Shown: positions 28,023-38,183, counted from the stretch's first letter. The stretch is DNA of 64,000 bases from Psychrobacter sp. AH5 (GCF_040371085.1 NZ_JAMBMT010000001.1:1364001-1428000), one strand, 5' to 3'. Numbers and translations are program-made. The notes: generated from the sequence alone by a model not told the origin.

Positions 28023-28802
28023 TTAACGCCAAGTCACAAAGCGCTCGCCTGCAGAGAATAAGTGGCTATATTCATTTAACGATAGTAGCCTTAAATCTTG
28101 TCTTTGTAAGGTAATAGCGGTTACTCCAGTGTTTATCAGGCGTTTATTAAGCTGATAGGCCATTTGGCTATCTTGCTTAAATAACTGCGCGGTGATCGCC
28201 GCTATCACGCCACCTGAGGTAAACACTAATACCGTCGTGTCAGTGTCATCAGACCTCGTCTCTTTAGCAGCGGTATTTAATAAGCTGGCTTTATGACGTA
28301 TTTGCGCGAGTGCTTGCTGCGTACGCGCGTTAAACTCAGTCCAGCTTTCGATATAATCATCATCATAGTCGCCGCCATGCCAGCGCTGCATCGCCTCATC
28401 AAATAGCTGAGCCAACCGCAGCTTAGGTACTTCAGCTTTGCCAATCTCAGCTGCGATAGCGGCTTGGCTAGCAAAGGCTGGGTTGGATTTGGTCAAGACA
28501 TCTTGGTGGTTAAACTCATTAAATTCAGCGATCAAATTATCATCGTTAAGACCAGATAAAGTCGTGGCAAGCTTAGTCGCTTTATTATTCTCTAAAGCCG
28601 CCTGATAGCTATCAATAAAATGACGGGCAGAATCCTGTTGACGCACTAAGCCCCCACTAAACACCGCATCGATACGGCGCTCAGTATTGGCATAATGCTC
28701 ACCAAGCATTCGCGCTTGTGTGACGCCTAACTTTGATAATTGATCGTAGTTTTTTCTACCAAAAGAGGCTTGTCCATGCCGAGCCAAAAGAATAGTAATC
28801 AT
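28023..28802 (-). CDS. Histidine phosphatase family protein
   Basis: A 259-residue phosphoglycerate-mutase-like phosphatase. The nucleophilic histidine lies in the N-terminal ILLARHGQASFG; a conserved arginine is in FSGGLVRQQDSA and the second histidine region may be around LVFTSGGVIAA. No signal peptide, so cytoplasmic. It starts 40 bp after the kinase-like gene and is surely co-transcribed with it. Pairing with a kinase suggests removal of a phosphate from a metabolite in the same pathway (inference); the substrate is unknown. Confidence 0.88.
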   Translation of the reverse strand: MITILLARHGQASFGRKNYDQLSKLGVTQARMLGEHYANTERRIDAVFSGGLVRQQDSARHFIDSYQAALENNKATKLATTLSGLNDDNLIAEFNEFNHQDVLTKSNPAFASQAAIAAEIGKAEVPKLRLAQLFDEAMQRWHGGDYDDDYIESWTEFNARTQQALAQIRHKASLLNTAAKETRSDDTDTTVLVFTSGGVIAAITAQLFKQDSQMAYQLNKRLINTGVTAITLQRQDLRLLSLNEYSHLFSAGERFVTWR

Positions 28803-28842
28803 TAATTATCGCCTGTTTATTGTCATGTTTTGAGCAGATTAA

Positions 28843-30141
28843 TTAGTCATCAGCGGACTTGGAGCTTGACTCAAAATAGCCTTTGGGCAAAATACTTTTG
28901 ACCAGCTTTTGTACCGGCTCTGGCAACTGCTCTATAGCGGCTTTATCCATGCCTCGCTCTTTTAGGCGCGGCTGCACGTGCGTCATAAATAACGCCTCAC
29001 CTTCATACTGAGCGATAAGTTTTAGACATTTGGCATTTAACACATGCACGATCAGCCAAAAGTTCTTGAAGGCTGGGTTTTTAGTTTGCTTATTATAATA
29101 GCGATAATAGATTTGCTGGACGATACCGGCTAAGCGAAATAAGCCAAACACTTCATAAAAAGTCCAGTTATCAATCTCAAGCCCAGTCTTATCTAAATAA
29201 TAACGAACCACTTCGTCGCGCGTCATCATGCCTTTTAGATGAGTCGGCTGACGGCGCGACTGCTGCATGATGATATTGTCATCCTCCTCAATCCAATAAG
29301 CTAGCGCGCTGCCTAGATCCATTAAAGGATCACCAAGCGTCGCCATCTCCCAATCGAGCACGCCGATGACTTCAGTAGGATTATTGGCAGCCAAAATGAC
29401 ATTGTCAAAACGCCAGTCGTTATGAATAAGACAAGTTTTGCTATCTTTTGGTGTGTGCTTAGCCAGCCATTGACGCACTATGCCAAAGCTTGGAACATTT
29501 GGGGTTTTTGCTTTGACATAACGCTTGTCCCAACCGGTGACTTGACGCTCGCAGTAACCTTCACCGCGACCCAGCGCCACCAAATCCGGATACTGAGTAT
29601 AATCGACTTGATGCAGCTCAATAAGAGCATCGATGACATTAGTGCATAACGCGCGCGTTTGTTTAACATCAAAATCAAGCGCTTTGGGTAAGCTTGCACG
29701 GGGAATAATCCCTTGCATACGCTCCATAATATAAAAATCTGCGCCAATGACCGCCTCATCGGTACAAAGCGCAATCATCTTTGGCACATACGGATAAGCG
29801 TCTTTGAGCGCTTTTTGCACCGTATATTCGCGCACCATATCGTGAGCGGACTTCGCTTTAGTGCCCTTGGGCGGACGGCGCAAAATAAGATCTTGATTGT
29901 CATACTGTAAGCGATAAGTCCAGTTAGACGCGCCACCGGAGAATTGAGTCACTATGGGCTCGCCCTTAACATCAACGCCTTGCGCTTTGAGCCAAGCGCT
30001 GACGGCAGCGCTGTCAAGCTCCTCGCCTTCACGCACCTCTCCGCCTTTATCCAATATCCCTTTGTCTAACACATCAGTTACAGTCTGTTTATTTGCGCTA
30101 TTATCCATCTTGTCTTCACTATTTTGAGTGTTAGTTTCCAT
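28843..30141 (-). CDS. APH-fold phosphotransferase, ACAD10/ACAD11 kinase-domain type
   Basis: A 432-residue aminoglycoside-phosphotransferase-fold kinase. After about 45 polar residues come the substrate-proximal QFSGGASNWTYRL glycine loop, the catalytic LIHNDWRFDNVIL (HxDxxxxN) and the metal-binding GVLDWEMATLGDP. Such kinases are fused to an acyl-CoA dehydrogenase domain in animal ACAD10/ACAD11 and are separate in bacteria; known members (LvaA, ACAD11) phosphorylate 4-hydroxyacyl-CoA. The acyl-CoA dehydrogenase encoded 174 bp upstream supports this role. It is not expected to be a drug-resistance gene. Confidence 0.9.
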   Translation of the reverse strand: METNTQNSEDKMDNSANKQTVTDVLDKGILDKGGEVREGEELDSAAVSAWLKAQGVDVKGEPIVTQFSGGASNWTYRLQYDNQDLILRRPPKGTKAKSAHDMVREYTVQKALKDAYPYVPKMIALCTDEAVIGADFYIMERMQGIIPRASLPKALDFDVKQTRALCTNVIDALIELHQVDYTQYPDLVALGRGEGYCERQVTGWDKRYVKAKTPNVPSFGIVRQWLAKHTPKDSKTCLIHNDWRFDNVILAANNPTEVIGVLDWEMATLGDPLMDLGSALAYWIEEDDNIIMQQSRRQPTHLKGMMTRDEVVRYYLDKTGLEIDNWTFYEVFGLFRLAGIVQQIYYRYYNKQTKNPAFKNFWLIVHVLNAKCLKLIAQYEGEALFMTHVQPRLKERGMDKAAIEQLPEPVQKLVKSILPKGYFESSSKSADD

Positions 30142-30315
30142 ACTAAATTCCTTGAGGTTTAATGGCTTATAAGCCTAAGTTGCAGAACAAAAGATTATTT
30201 AAGTCATGAGTTTTTAGTTATTTATTACACAATAAATGCTTAGGCTATTAGGTAAAAATTCACTACCAATTACTTGATAGTGAATAATAAACCTCCCTAC
30301 TCAAACTCATAAATA

Positions 30316-31581
30316 TTACTTGTTAGATTTAGAACGGCTATAACCTTGGCGCTTTAGCTCTAATTTGGCAATCATAGTTTTATGCACCTCATCTGGACCA
30401 TCGGCTAGGCGCAGTACTCGGCCCTGTGCATAAAATCCTGGCAACATGGTATCTTGGCATACCCCCATACCGCCATAAATCTGAATGGCCATATCAGCCA
30501 CTTCTTGTAGTACGGTTGGCGCAACGACTTTGATCGCTGAGATCTCCGTCAATGCCGCTTTGGTGCCTTGAGAGTCCATCTTTTGCGCTGCGTATAGCGT
30601 TAATAGGCGCGCTTGATCGATCTTGATACGAGCATCCGCAATACGCTCTAAATTACCGCCTAGTTGCAAAATTGGCTTACCAAAAGCGACCCGCTCCATA
30701 CCGCGATGAATCGCCAGCTCAAGTGACTTCTCAGCGGCGCCAATACAGCGCATACAGTGGTGAATACGCCCCGGCCCTAAACGGCCCTGCGCAATCTCAA
30801 AGCCCATGCCTGGCCCGCCGATAAAGCTATCGACTGGCACGCGTACCTCATCAAAACTGACTTCACCGTGACCATGCGGCGCGTCATAATCACCAAACAC
30901 TTTGAGCATCCGCTCAATCTTTACGCCTTTGGTATCGGCAGGAACTAACACCATAGAGTGCTGCTGATGACGACCCTTGCTCTCATCAGGGGTATAAGCC
31001 ATGACAATTAAAATGTTAACCGCCGGATCACCTAGGCCTGATGACCACCATTTGCTGCCATTAATCACGATCTCATCGCCATCGATAACCGCAGTCGCTT
31101 GCATATTGGTCGCATCGCTTGAAGCGACATCCGGCTCAGTCATACAAAATACTGAACGGGTCTTGCCCTCAAGCAGCGGCGTGAGCCATTTACCTTGCTG
31201 CGCCTCAGAACCATAACGCCATAACAGCTCCATATTGCCACTATCAGGAGCGTTACAATTAAAGATATGCGGCGCTAGAATACTACGGCCAGTCAATTCG
31301 GCAATCGGCGCGTAGTCCGTGACTGATAAGCCTGCACCTAATTTGTCATCAGGAAGAAATAAATTCCAAAGTCCAGCCTCGCGCGCTTGCTGACGCAGCT
31401 CGTCATAAGCGGCAGGCCACTGCCAATTCTCCCAATTACCATCGGGGTTTAAGCGATGACACTCCTGCCAAAACTCAGTCTCTATCGGTTCAATTTTTGT
31501 GGCTATAAACTCTTTAACCTTGGCGTGCATCTCTTGACCGTGCTCAGTGGCGCTAAACATTAAGCTATTATCGCTAGACAT
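30316..31581 (-). CDS. Acyl-CoA dehydrogenase, ACAD10/11-like
   Basis: A flavoprotein of about 421 residues. Motifs: CMTEPDVASSDATNM for FAD/substrate contacts, GSKWWSSGLGDPAVN, and the C-terminal IYGGMGVCQDTMLPGFYAQGR. At the C-terminus the short RLADGPDEVHKTMIAK replaces the common IxEGTxEIxR, as in ACAD10/11 relatives. The frame extends upstream to 31602, but the ATG at 31581 (MSSDNSLMF) follows GGGAAG at good distance. First gene of the run with kinase, phosphatase and SDR. It may not be a plain dehydrogenase: LvaC-type members take part in 4-phospho to 3-hydroxyacyl conversion. Confidence 0.92.
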   Translation of the reverse strand: MSSDNSLMFSATEHGQEMHAKVKEFIATKIEPIETEFWQECHRLNPDGNWENWQWPAAYDELRQQAREAGLWNLFLPDDKLGAGLSVTDYAPIAELTGRSILAPHIFNCNAPDSGNMELLWRYGSEAQQGKWLTPLLEGKTRSVFCMTEPDVASSDATNMQATAVIDGDEIVINGSKWWSSGLGDPAVNILIVMAYTPDESKGRHQQHSMVLVPADTKGVKIERMLKVFGDYDAPHGHGEVSFDEVRVPVDSFIGGPGMGFEIAQGRLGPGRIHHCMRCIGAAEKSLELAIHRGMERVAFGKPILQLGGNLERIADARIKIDQARLLTLYAAQKMDSQGTKAALTEISAIKVVAPTVLQEVADMAIQIYGGMGVCQDTMLPGFYAQGRVLRLADGPDEVHKTMIAKLELKRQGYSRSKSNK

Positions 31582-31704
31582 AATTGACTTCCCTCTCATC
31601 ATTGTTTATTAGCTTTCAAGGGCTAATAGGGTTTTACGGTGTACGTTCGTGTACTGTTCTAATCCTGCCCTATTTATAACATAGCTGTTAGGATTAAACA
31701 GCAA

Positions 31705-31740
31705 AAAAGGCGCGACTGTTTAGGACACGCCTTTTACAAA
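31705..31740 (-). terminator. Probable terminator after sohB
   Basis: Stem AAAAGGCG / CGCCTTTT (31705-31712 and 31728-31735) with a 15-nt loop. On the minus strand the 3' side ends in TTTT within the stem followed by TGC. Weaker than others in the window. Confidence 0.5.
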
Positions 31741-31842
31741 ATATATACACTAAGAGTTTTATAACGACTACGTTTAAAAATCTGCCAAATTAGCAAGCTC
31801 TGGATAGCCAATAGACTAAATTCAATAAGCTACTTTAGCCCC

Positions 31843-32820
31843 TTATTTCAAAATATTTAAACGACTATTAAGATCAAAACGCATTAGCGCCTCTGGTAAT
31901 TTATCCACCGCCATAGTCAATGTCGCTTCAGCCGCTTGTGATAAGCCAAGTTTTTCGGCAAGCGTAGGCTTTTGACGAGAGTGCAAAGCGTAGACTTCAT
32001 TGTCCTCCATTAGCGCTAAGATATAACTGTCCGAGGTTTGCAATTTATCAACTAGCTTTAGCTTGATCGCGTCTTCGCCATACCAGTGCTCGCCGTTAGC
32101 GACTTTATCCAAATCAAGCTGCGAGCGGTAAGTATTAACAAAATGCTTAAACAAATCATGGGTTTGCTCAAGCTCTTCTTGATACTTAGCGCGATCTTCA
32201 TCATCGTTTTCGCCAAATACGGTCACCGTACGTTTGTAGTCGCCGGCGGTAAACATCTCGTAATCGACATCATTTTTTTTCAGTAGTTTATGAAAGTTTG
32301 GCAATTGCGAGACCACACCAATTGAGCCAATCACCGCAAAGGGCGCAGCAATAATGTTATCGGCGACGCAGGCCATCATATAGCCACCGCTTGCGGCTAT
32401 TTTGTCGACACAAACCGTAAGCTTGAGACCTGCCTCTTTTAGACGTACCAATTGCGCCGCAGCTAGGCCATAGCTGTGCACCATACCGCCGCCAGACTCT
32501 AAACGAATGATGACCTCATCGCCTTTATTAGCAGTGCTGACAATAGTGCTAATCTCTTCACGCAGATGCTTAACCGCGCTGGCTTTTATATCACCATCGA
32601 AATCTAAAACAAACACTTGCGAGTTATGGCTATCTTTATTCTTGTTTTTCGATTTTACTTTTAGTGCCTTCTTAGCTTTTTTGGCCATACTCTTTTTTAG
32701 TTGCTTAAGCGCGGCTTTACCTTGTGTTGCTTCCATCAAGTCTTCACGGCGCTGCTCTTGAACTTTATTCAAGTGCATAACTTTGAGCTCGACAGGGTTT
32801 TTGGGCGGATGAAATAACAT
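31843..32820 (-). CDS. sohB: SohB-like S49 family peptidase lacking the usual N-terminal membrane segment
   Basis: A 325-residue protein with the SohB/SppA protease domain. The catalytic serine is in KIAASGGYMMACVAD and the general-base lysine probably in AGDYKRTVTVFGEN; GSIGVVSQ follows as usual. Family members normally start with one or two membrane helices, which are absent here: the N-terminus (MLFHPPKNPVELKV) is followed by a very basic stretch, LKQLKKSMAKKAKKALKVKSKNKNKD in content. No in-frame upstream extension restores a helix in the 140 bases I translated. A cytoplasmic or peripherally bound protease is inferred. Confidence 0.87.
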   Translation of the reverse strand: MLFHPPKNPVELKVMHLNKVQEQRREDLMEATQGKAALKQLKKSMAKKAKKALKVKSKNKNKDSHNSQVFVLDFDGDIKASAVKHLREEISTIVSTANKGDEVIIRLESGGGMVHSYGLAAAQLVRLKEAGLKLTVCVDKIAASGGYMMACVADNIIAAPFAVIGSIGVVSQLPNFHKLLKKNDVDYEMFTAGDYKRTVTVFGENDDEDRAKYQEELEQTHDLFKHFVNTYRSQLDLDKVANGEHWYGEDAIKLKLVDKLQTSDSYILALMEDNEVYALHSRQKPTLAEKLGLSQAAEATLTMAVDKLPEALMRFDLNSRLNILK

Positions 32821-33289
32821 AAAGGGTATTCCTTAGGGTTGAATGCAAAGAGGTTAACTCAATGATTTTTGCATGAGTAAAGATAAATTAGAATTTGATA
32901 TTAATTTTAGAGTTTAGCTGATATGCGCGCGCTGAGCTTTATTTTCAAGCGTATAGCGAGACTATAATAAAAATATTATAGCTATATGTTGCGGATACAT
33001 TTATCAGTACAGATTTTAGAATCAAAGATTAGATGCATTAGTTACTCTAAACTCTGTCTCAAATTGCCGGCTCATCAAAGCGCTTATTACTAAGCAGTGT
33101 TGTATAACAAAAGTACTTTAGGCATAATATGCGTTTGAATCGAATTTTATGCAGCCTACGTGAAGACTAATAGTCTCAATCGCGGCAAATGGCTGTTTTT
33201 TTTGCGAATGACTGTATTGATGACATTAAATATTGCGATAAAAGCAGTATTATTCTTTGAATTGGGCAGATAACTGGATAACTAATCTT
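32821..33289. promoter_or_regulatory. Intergenic region between divergent sohB and aspS
   Basis: TTGTAT at 33100-33105 and CATAAT at 33123-33128 with 17-bp spacing form a candidate aspS promoter with a leader of about 160 nt. No small gene or T-box-like fold was recognised in the leader. Confidence 0.38.
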
Positions 33290-35179
33290 ATGACAGACAG
33301 TATGATGACTGACAACGCTATGAAACCGAGCACTATAACGCAAAAAGATCAAGCCGTACACAGCGGTTATCGTGATGAATACTGCGGTGCTGTGACTGAG
33401 AAGCTATTAGAGCAAACCATTACTATTGTCGGCTGGGTGCATCGTCGCCGTGACCATGGCGGTGTTATCTTTTTAGATATGCGTGATCGTGCTGGTATTT
33501 TGCAGGTGGTCGTTGATCCAGATACCCCCGAAGCTTTTGCCACTGCTGATGCGGCGCGTCCTGAATATGTGCTCAAAATCACCGGCCGTGTGCGTCGTCG
33601 TTATGAGGGCACCGAAAATAAAAACATGACTAGTGGTCAAGTTGAGTTATTAGGTAAACAGATTGAAGTATTGGCCAAGTCTGAAACGCCGCCTTTCCCG
33701 CTCAATGATGAAAACATGACCGTCTCAGAGGATCTGCGCCTTAAGTATCGCTATCTCGATATGCGTCGTCCAGAGATGCAAGAGCGCATGGTGTTCCGTG
33801 CCAAAGCGACTTCTGCTATTCGCCGCTATCTTGATGACCATGGCTTTTTGGATGTCGAAACGCCTATCTTGACTCGTGCCACGCCAGAAGGTGCGCGTGA
33901 TTATCTAGTGCCTTCACGTACCCGTCCGGGCAACTTCTTTGCGCTACCGCAGTCGCCGCAGCTATTTAAGCAGCTACTTATGGTGTCAGGCTTTGATCGC
34001 TATTATCAAATCGCTAAGTGCTTTCGTGATGAAGACTTGCGTGCTGATCGCCAGCCTGAATTTACCCAAGTTGATATCGAGACTTCTTTTTTAAACGAAG
34101 AAGAGATCATGACTATCAACGAAGGTCTAATCAAGCATCTGTTCAAAACCATGATGGATATTGAGTTGGCTGACTTCCCGCGGATGACTTACGAAGAGGC
34201 TATGCGTGATTACGCTTCTGACAAGCCTGATCTACGTATTCCATTAAAGCTACAAGACGTTGCTGACTTGATGAAAGACGTCGACTTCAAAGTCTTTGCC
34301 GGCCCTGCTAACGATCCAAAAGGCCGCGTCGCCGCGCTACGTATCCCTAATGGTAGCTCTCTTAGCCGTAAGCAAATCGATGAATATACTAAGTTTGTCG
34401 GTATTTATGGCGCACGCGGTTTGGCTTACATCAAAGTCAATGACGCAAGCAACATTAATAATGGCGTGGATAAAGAATCAGGCTTACAGTCGCCTATCAT
34501 CAAAAACATGAGCGATGAGGTGCTAGCTAGCCTAATCGAGCGCACTGAAGCAAAAGATGGCGATATTATCTTCTTTGGCGCGGACAAAGCCAGTGTCGTC
34601 AACGATGCGATGGGCGCGTTACGTCAGAAGATCGGCCTTGATATGGATATGGCGACTTGCCAGTGGGCGCCGCTTTGGGTCACTGACTTCCCGATGTTTG
34701 AAGAGACTGACGATGGCAAGTGGACCTCTATGCACCATCCATTCACTAAGCCAAAAGGCTCGGTCGATGAGCTAAAGACCAATCCGGCCAATGCTCTGTC
34801 TATCGCTTATGATATGGTACTAAACGGCACTGAGATCGGCGGTGGTAGCCTGCGTATCAATACTTTAGAGATGCAGCAAGCAGTCTTTGAAGCATTAGGT
34901 ATCGATGAGCAAGAAGCTGAGGACAAGTTTAGCTTCTTGCTTGACGCGCTAAAATTCGGTGCGCCGCCGCATGGTGGTCTCGCCTTCGGTTTGGATCGCC
35001 TGATTATGCTGATGGTGGGTGCAAGCTCTATCCGTGACGTCATCGCTTTCCCAAAAACCAAAACCGCTGAAGATCCGTTAACGCAAGCGCCTGCTCCAGT
35101 TGACTCTAAACAGTTACGTGATTTAGGTATTCGCCTACGCGAAAAAGCTCAAGCTGATACCAATAAACCCGCTCAATAA
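33290..35179 (+). CDS. aspS: Aspartate-tRNA ligase
   Basis: A class II aminoacyl-tRNA synthetase of about 629 residues. Order: N-terminal OB-fold anticodon-binding domain ([20 protein letters not shown]), motif 1/2 core with [13 protein letters not shown] and [16 protein letters not shown], the bacterial GAD insertion, and motif 3 [11 protein letters not shown] near the end. The frame opens at TTG 33257; among clustered ATGs (33290, 33302, 33305, 33320) I take 33290, with modest certainty. The extra 25-35 residues before [10 protein letters not shown] are unusual and may be partly untranslated. Whether it is the discriminating or non-discriminating type cannot be told. Confidence 0.96.
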   Translation: MTDSMMTDNAMKPSTITQKDQAVHSGYRDEYCGAVTEKLLEQTITIVGWVHRRRDHGGVIFLDMRDRAGILQVVVDPDTPEAFATADAARPEYVLKITGRVRRRYEGTENKNMTSGQVELLGKQIEVLAKSETPPFPLNDENMTVSEDLRLKYRYLDMRRPEMQERMVFRAKATSAIRRYLDDHGFLDVETPILTRATPEGARDYLVPSRTRPGNFFALPQSPQLFKQLLMVSGFDRYYQIAKCFRDEDLRADRQPEFTQVDIETSFLNEEEIMTINEGLIKHLFKTMMDIELADFPRMTYEEAMRDYASDKPDLRIPLKLQDVADLMKDVDFKVFAGPANDPKGRVAALRIPNGSSLSRKQIDEYTKFVGIYGARGLAYIKVNDASNINNGVDKESGLQSPIIKNMSDEVLASLIERTEAKDGDIIFFGADKASVVNDAMGALRQKIGLDMDMATCQWAPLWVTDFPMFEETDDGKWTSMHHPFTKPKGSVDELKTNPANALSIAYDMVLNGTEIGGGSLRINTLEMQQAVFEALGIDEQEAEDKFSFLLDALKFGAPPHGGLAFGLDRLIMLMVGASSIRDVIAFPKTKTAEDPLTQAPAPVDSKQLRDLGIRLREKAQADTNKPAQ

Positions 35180-35219
35180 TTCATGTGATGATGACTTATT
35201 TTATGTGCGGTGATTCATA

Positions 35220-36140
35220 ATGAATCCCTATCAGGTTTTCAAATACGTGCCACTGTCTGTGCTACAGATGCTGGCACGTTTTGTTGCGCGGATTATGATG
35301 TGGCTACCTAACTTGAGTATCAAGCGTACCATTCGTATTAACATGCGTCTGATTGAACCAAATATAAGCAAAAATCACAAACAACAACTCATAAGCCAAA
35401 TTATACGAAATCAAAGTCTGAGTAGTGTTGAGTCTATAAAAAGCTGGGCAATGCCGCCTGAATGGAGCATCAAACAGATACGTGACGTTCACAATAAACA
35501 GATCCTGTTAGAAGGCTTAGCCAATCCCAATGGCATGCTCGCTATCGTCCCCCACCTTGGTACTTGGGAGATCATGAATGCCTGGCTCAATCAATTCGGC
35601 GCGCCTACCATCATGTATAAGCCCGTCAAAGGTAAACGAATTGATGAGTTTGTACTTCAAGGACGTCAGCGTCTTAACGCCACTTTAGTGCCTACCGATG
35701 GTAGCGGTGTCAAAGCGGTATTTAAGACACTAAAGCAAGGCGGCTTTAGCATTATATTGCCCGATCATGTTCCCGATACTTCAGGCGGCGTAGTCGTGCC
35801 CTTCTTTGGCGTTGAGACTTTGACCAGCACCTTAGCCTCTAAGCTAGCTAACAAAACAAAATGTGCTCTGGTTGGGGTGTCTTGTATTCGCCGTGAGGAT
35901 AATAAAGGCTTTGATATTTATTGCTATAAGCTTGATGACCCCGCGCTGTATAACCGGGATACCTCCATCGCTGCTGCTGCTTTAAACAAAGCGATGCAAA
36001 TGATGATAGAACCGCACTTTAATCATTATATGTGGGGTTATCGCCGCTTTAAGCACTTACCTGTCATAGGCAATCCTTATCGCGCCAGTGACTCTGACTT
36101 GCAAGACTTTATTAGCAGACTGTGTGATACTAATTCTTAA
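35220..36140 (+). CDS. Lipid A-type lysophospholipid acyltransferase (LpxL/LpxM family)
   Basis: A 306-residue membrane-associated acyltransferase. The catalytic HxxxxE box is VPHLGTWEIMN; ILPDHVPDTSGGVVVPFFG and the C-terminal YMWGYRRFKHLP are hallmark late-acyltransferase segments. One membrane helix lies at the N-terminus (LSVLQMLARFVARIMMWLP). It adds a secondary acyl chain to lipid A or a related lipid on the inner face of the inner membrane. It starts 40 bp after aspS and opens a plus-strand run of surface-glycan genes, fitting lipooligosaccharide synthesis. Confidence 0.92.
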   Translation: MNPYQVFKYVPLSVLQMLARFVARIMMWLPNLSIKRTIRINMRLIEPNISKNHKQQLISQIIRNQSLSSVESIKSWAMPPEWSIKQIRDVHNKQILLEGLANPNGMLAIVPHLGTWEIMNAWLNQFGAPTIMYKPVKGKRIDEFVLQGRQRLNATLVPTDGSGVKAVFKTLKQGGFSIILPDHVPDTSGGVVVPFFGVETLTSTLASKLANKTKCALVGVSCIRREDNKGFDIYCYKLDDPALYNRDTSIAAAALNKAMQMMIEPHFNHYMWGYRRFKHLPVIGNPYRASDSDLQDFISRLCDTNS

Positions 36141-36255
36141 ACGTGGCCCTACAAGCTGGTGTTAATGAGACAGACTCTGCTATAAGACCACTTATCTGAC
36201 AGGCTAAATAGTTACTAACCAGCGAGTTGTTTTATCCTATTAATAAGAGTAACTT

Positions 36256-37050
36256 ATGACCACCGATACTAGCAATAATACTTCTAATACGCAGCTGAAC
36301 ACCTCTACCAATGAGCAGCGCTATATTATCTGTATGAAATGGGGCAAAAAGTACGGTAGCGAGTACGTCAATCGTCTCTACAATATGGTCACACGGCATC
36401 TAACCCTAGATTTTCAGATGGTCTGCTTGACTGACGATAGTGAAGGTATAAATGCTGCGGTGCAGTGCTACCCTATCCCTGAGATGGACTTGCCGGCTGG
36501 GCCTGAGCGTGGTTGGAAAAAACTCACCACTTTCAAGCCTGAGCTCTACGATCTCAAAGGTACAGCTTTATTTTTGGATATCGATATCGTTATTGTTGAT
36601 AATATAGATGGTTTTTTTACTTATCAGGCTAAGTTTGAAGACAGCGTAGTCATTATCCGCGACTGGAAAAAACCATGGCGCATGATTGGCAATAGCTCTG
36701 TCTATCGCTTTAAAGTGGGTCAAAATACTTATCCTGATCTGCTAGCGAACTTTGAGCGCAACTTTGAGACTATTCGCATCCAGGTACGGCATGAGCAAGC
36801 CTATTTATCCAACTATCTGCGCGAGCATCATCACTTAGAGTACTGGGACAAATCGTGGTGCGTCAGCTTTAAATATCAATGTATGGCCAAGCCGCCCTTT
36901 AATTTTGTGCTAGCGCCAAAGCTGCCCGATGGCGCAAAAATCGTTATCTTTCATGGTGAGATCAATCCGCCAGAAGCAATCAAAGGTGGCGGCGGCAAAT
37001 GGTATCGCCATGTCAAGCCTACTCCTTGGCTTGAGGAGTATTGGCGATAA
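36256..37050 (+). CDS. Putative glycosyltransferase with DxD motif
   Basis: A 264-residue protein with a GT-A-like layout: YIICMKWGKKYGSEYVNRLY at the start, then GWKKLTTFKPELYDLKGTALFLDIDIVI, where DIDI gives the metal/nucleotide-sugar DxD. Further on, WRMIGNSSVYRF and a His/Trp-rich C-terminus (IVIFHGE, GGGGKWYRHVKPTPW). No membrane helix. I do not know its family number; the fold and position before Stealth and GT25 genes support a transferase for lipooligosaccharide core or a capsule. The first 20 residues are Asn/Thr-rich filler. Confidence 0.72.
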   Translation: MTTDTSNNTSNTQLNTSTNEQRYIICMKWGKKYGSEYVNRLYNMVTRHLTLDFQMVCLTDDSEGINAAVQCYPIPEMDLPAGPERGWKKLTTFKPELYDLKGTALFLDIDIVIVDNIDGFFTYQAKFEDSVVIIRDWKKPWRMIGNSSVYRFKVGQNTYPDLLANFERNFETIRIQVRHEQAYLSNYLREHHHLEYWDKSWCVSFKYQCMAKPPFNFVLAPKLPDGAKIVIFHGEINPPEAIKGGGGKWYRHVKPTPWLEEYWR

Positions 37051-37094
37051 AGACGTCATCTATAAGTAGTCAACCAAAAATTATAGGCAAATTT

Positions 37095-38093
37095 ATGCAC
37101 GACCCTAACAAAGAAAATATAGACTTAGTGATCACTTGGGTCGATGGCGATGATCCGCTTCTTAAACAAAAAAGAGCGCCTTATCTAGCGCAAGAAGACG
37201 TTGCTTCGGGCGCTATTAGCGCTACCCGCTTCGCTAGCAACGACGAGATATATTATAATGTGGCCTCTATACTCAAATACGTGCCCTTTTGTCGGCATAT
37301 CTATATCATAACCGATCAACAAAAACCTAAATTCATTGACGAATTTGTCAATCAAGGTGTCTGTAGCGCTGATAAAATCCGTATTGTCGATCATCAAGAG
37401 ATTTTTTTGGGTTATGAGCAGTTTTTGCCTACTTTTAATAGCCTGACTATTGAGACTATGCTATGGAATATCTCAGATCTTTCGGACTATTTTATTACCC
37501 TAGACGATGATTTTTTCTTTAACCAGCCTGCCAGTATAAGTGACTTTTTGGATCAAAATAACATCATAATTCGTGGTCACTGGCGAAAAAGTGCACCCCT
37601 AAAAGCTAAGCTACACTACCGACAGCTTATGAATAAAGCTTTTAATACCACTTTGCAACCTAAATATGTCGTTTCGCAGATGTTAGGCGCTGAAGTCTAT
37701 AAGTCTAGTAAGTTTTTTGAGATTCATCACTATCCTCATATCATTGATAAAAGCGTCATAAAAAGTTATTTTTTAGCTCATCCCGATTATCTAAACAATC
37801 AAATCAAGCACCGGTTTAGAGACATCTCACAATTTGATCCGGTATCGTTGATGAATCATTTAAAAATAAAAAAGGGTGAAGCCATTTTAAAGCCTAATCT
37901 CAATCTAAACTATCTAAAAAATGAGAAAAGCGTTAGCGATTTTATTAAAAATCTAGATAATACCTCAATGAAATATGGCTGTATACAAAGCATGGATCAG
38001 CTTGATGCTACTAGCTTTAAGCAAGTACAAAGCGCCATGACTGAGAAGCTCTCATCACATTTGCCGTCTTCTTTAGTCAATGTTAGAGAATAG
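37095..38093 (+). CDS. Stealth-family polysaccharide phosphotransferase
   Basis: A protein of about 332 residues with the conserved Stealth regions in order: CR1 IDLVITWVDGDDPLLKQKR at the N-terminus, CR2 ASNDEIYYNVASILKYVPF running into YIITDQQKP, the DYFITLDDDFFF acidic block, and a CR3-like HHYPHIIDKSVI. Family members transfer hexose-1-phosphate from a nucleotide sugar, giving phosphodiester links in capsules or in glycan decorations. The frame opens at TTG 37041, overlapping the previous gene; MHDPNKEN at 37095 lies right before CR1 and is preferred. Neighbours suggest lipooligosaccharide as acceptor. Confidence 0.9.
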   Translation: MHDPNKENIDLVITWVDGDDPLLKQKRAPYLAQEDVASGAISATRFASNDEIYYNVASILKYVPFCRHIYIITDQQKPKFIDEFVNQGVCSADKIRIVDHQEIFLGYEQFLPTFNSLTIETMLWNISDLSDYFITLDDDFFFNQPASISDFLDQNNIIIRGHWRKSAPLKAKLHYRQLMNKAFNTTLQPKYVVSQMLGAEVYKSSKFFEIHHYPHIIDKSVIKSYFLAHPDYLNNQIKHRFRDISQFDPVSLMNHLKIKKGEAILKPNLNLNYLKNEKSVSDFIKNLDNTSMKYGCIQSMDQLDATSFKQVQSAMTEKLSSHLPSSLVNVRE

Positions 38094-38183
38094 CTAATAC
38101 TTACAAAATTCAAAAAGCTCTTTAGCTATCTGGTTTAAAAGACTATTGTTAAATCACCTTGATGTTATTAAAAGATATAAACT

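Noticed and set aside
28843..30141. Aminoglycoside resistance gene
   Set aside because: The fold matches, but the length, motifs and acyl-CoA dehydrogenase neighbour fit the ACAD10/11 kinase type.
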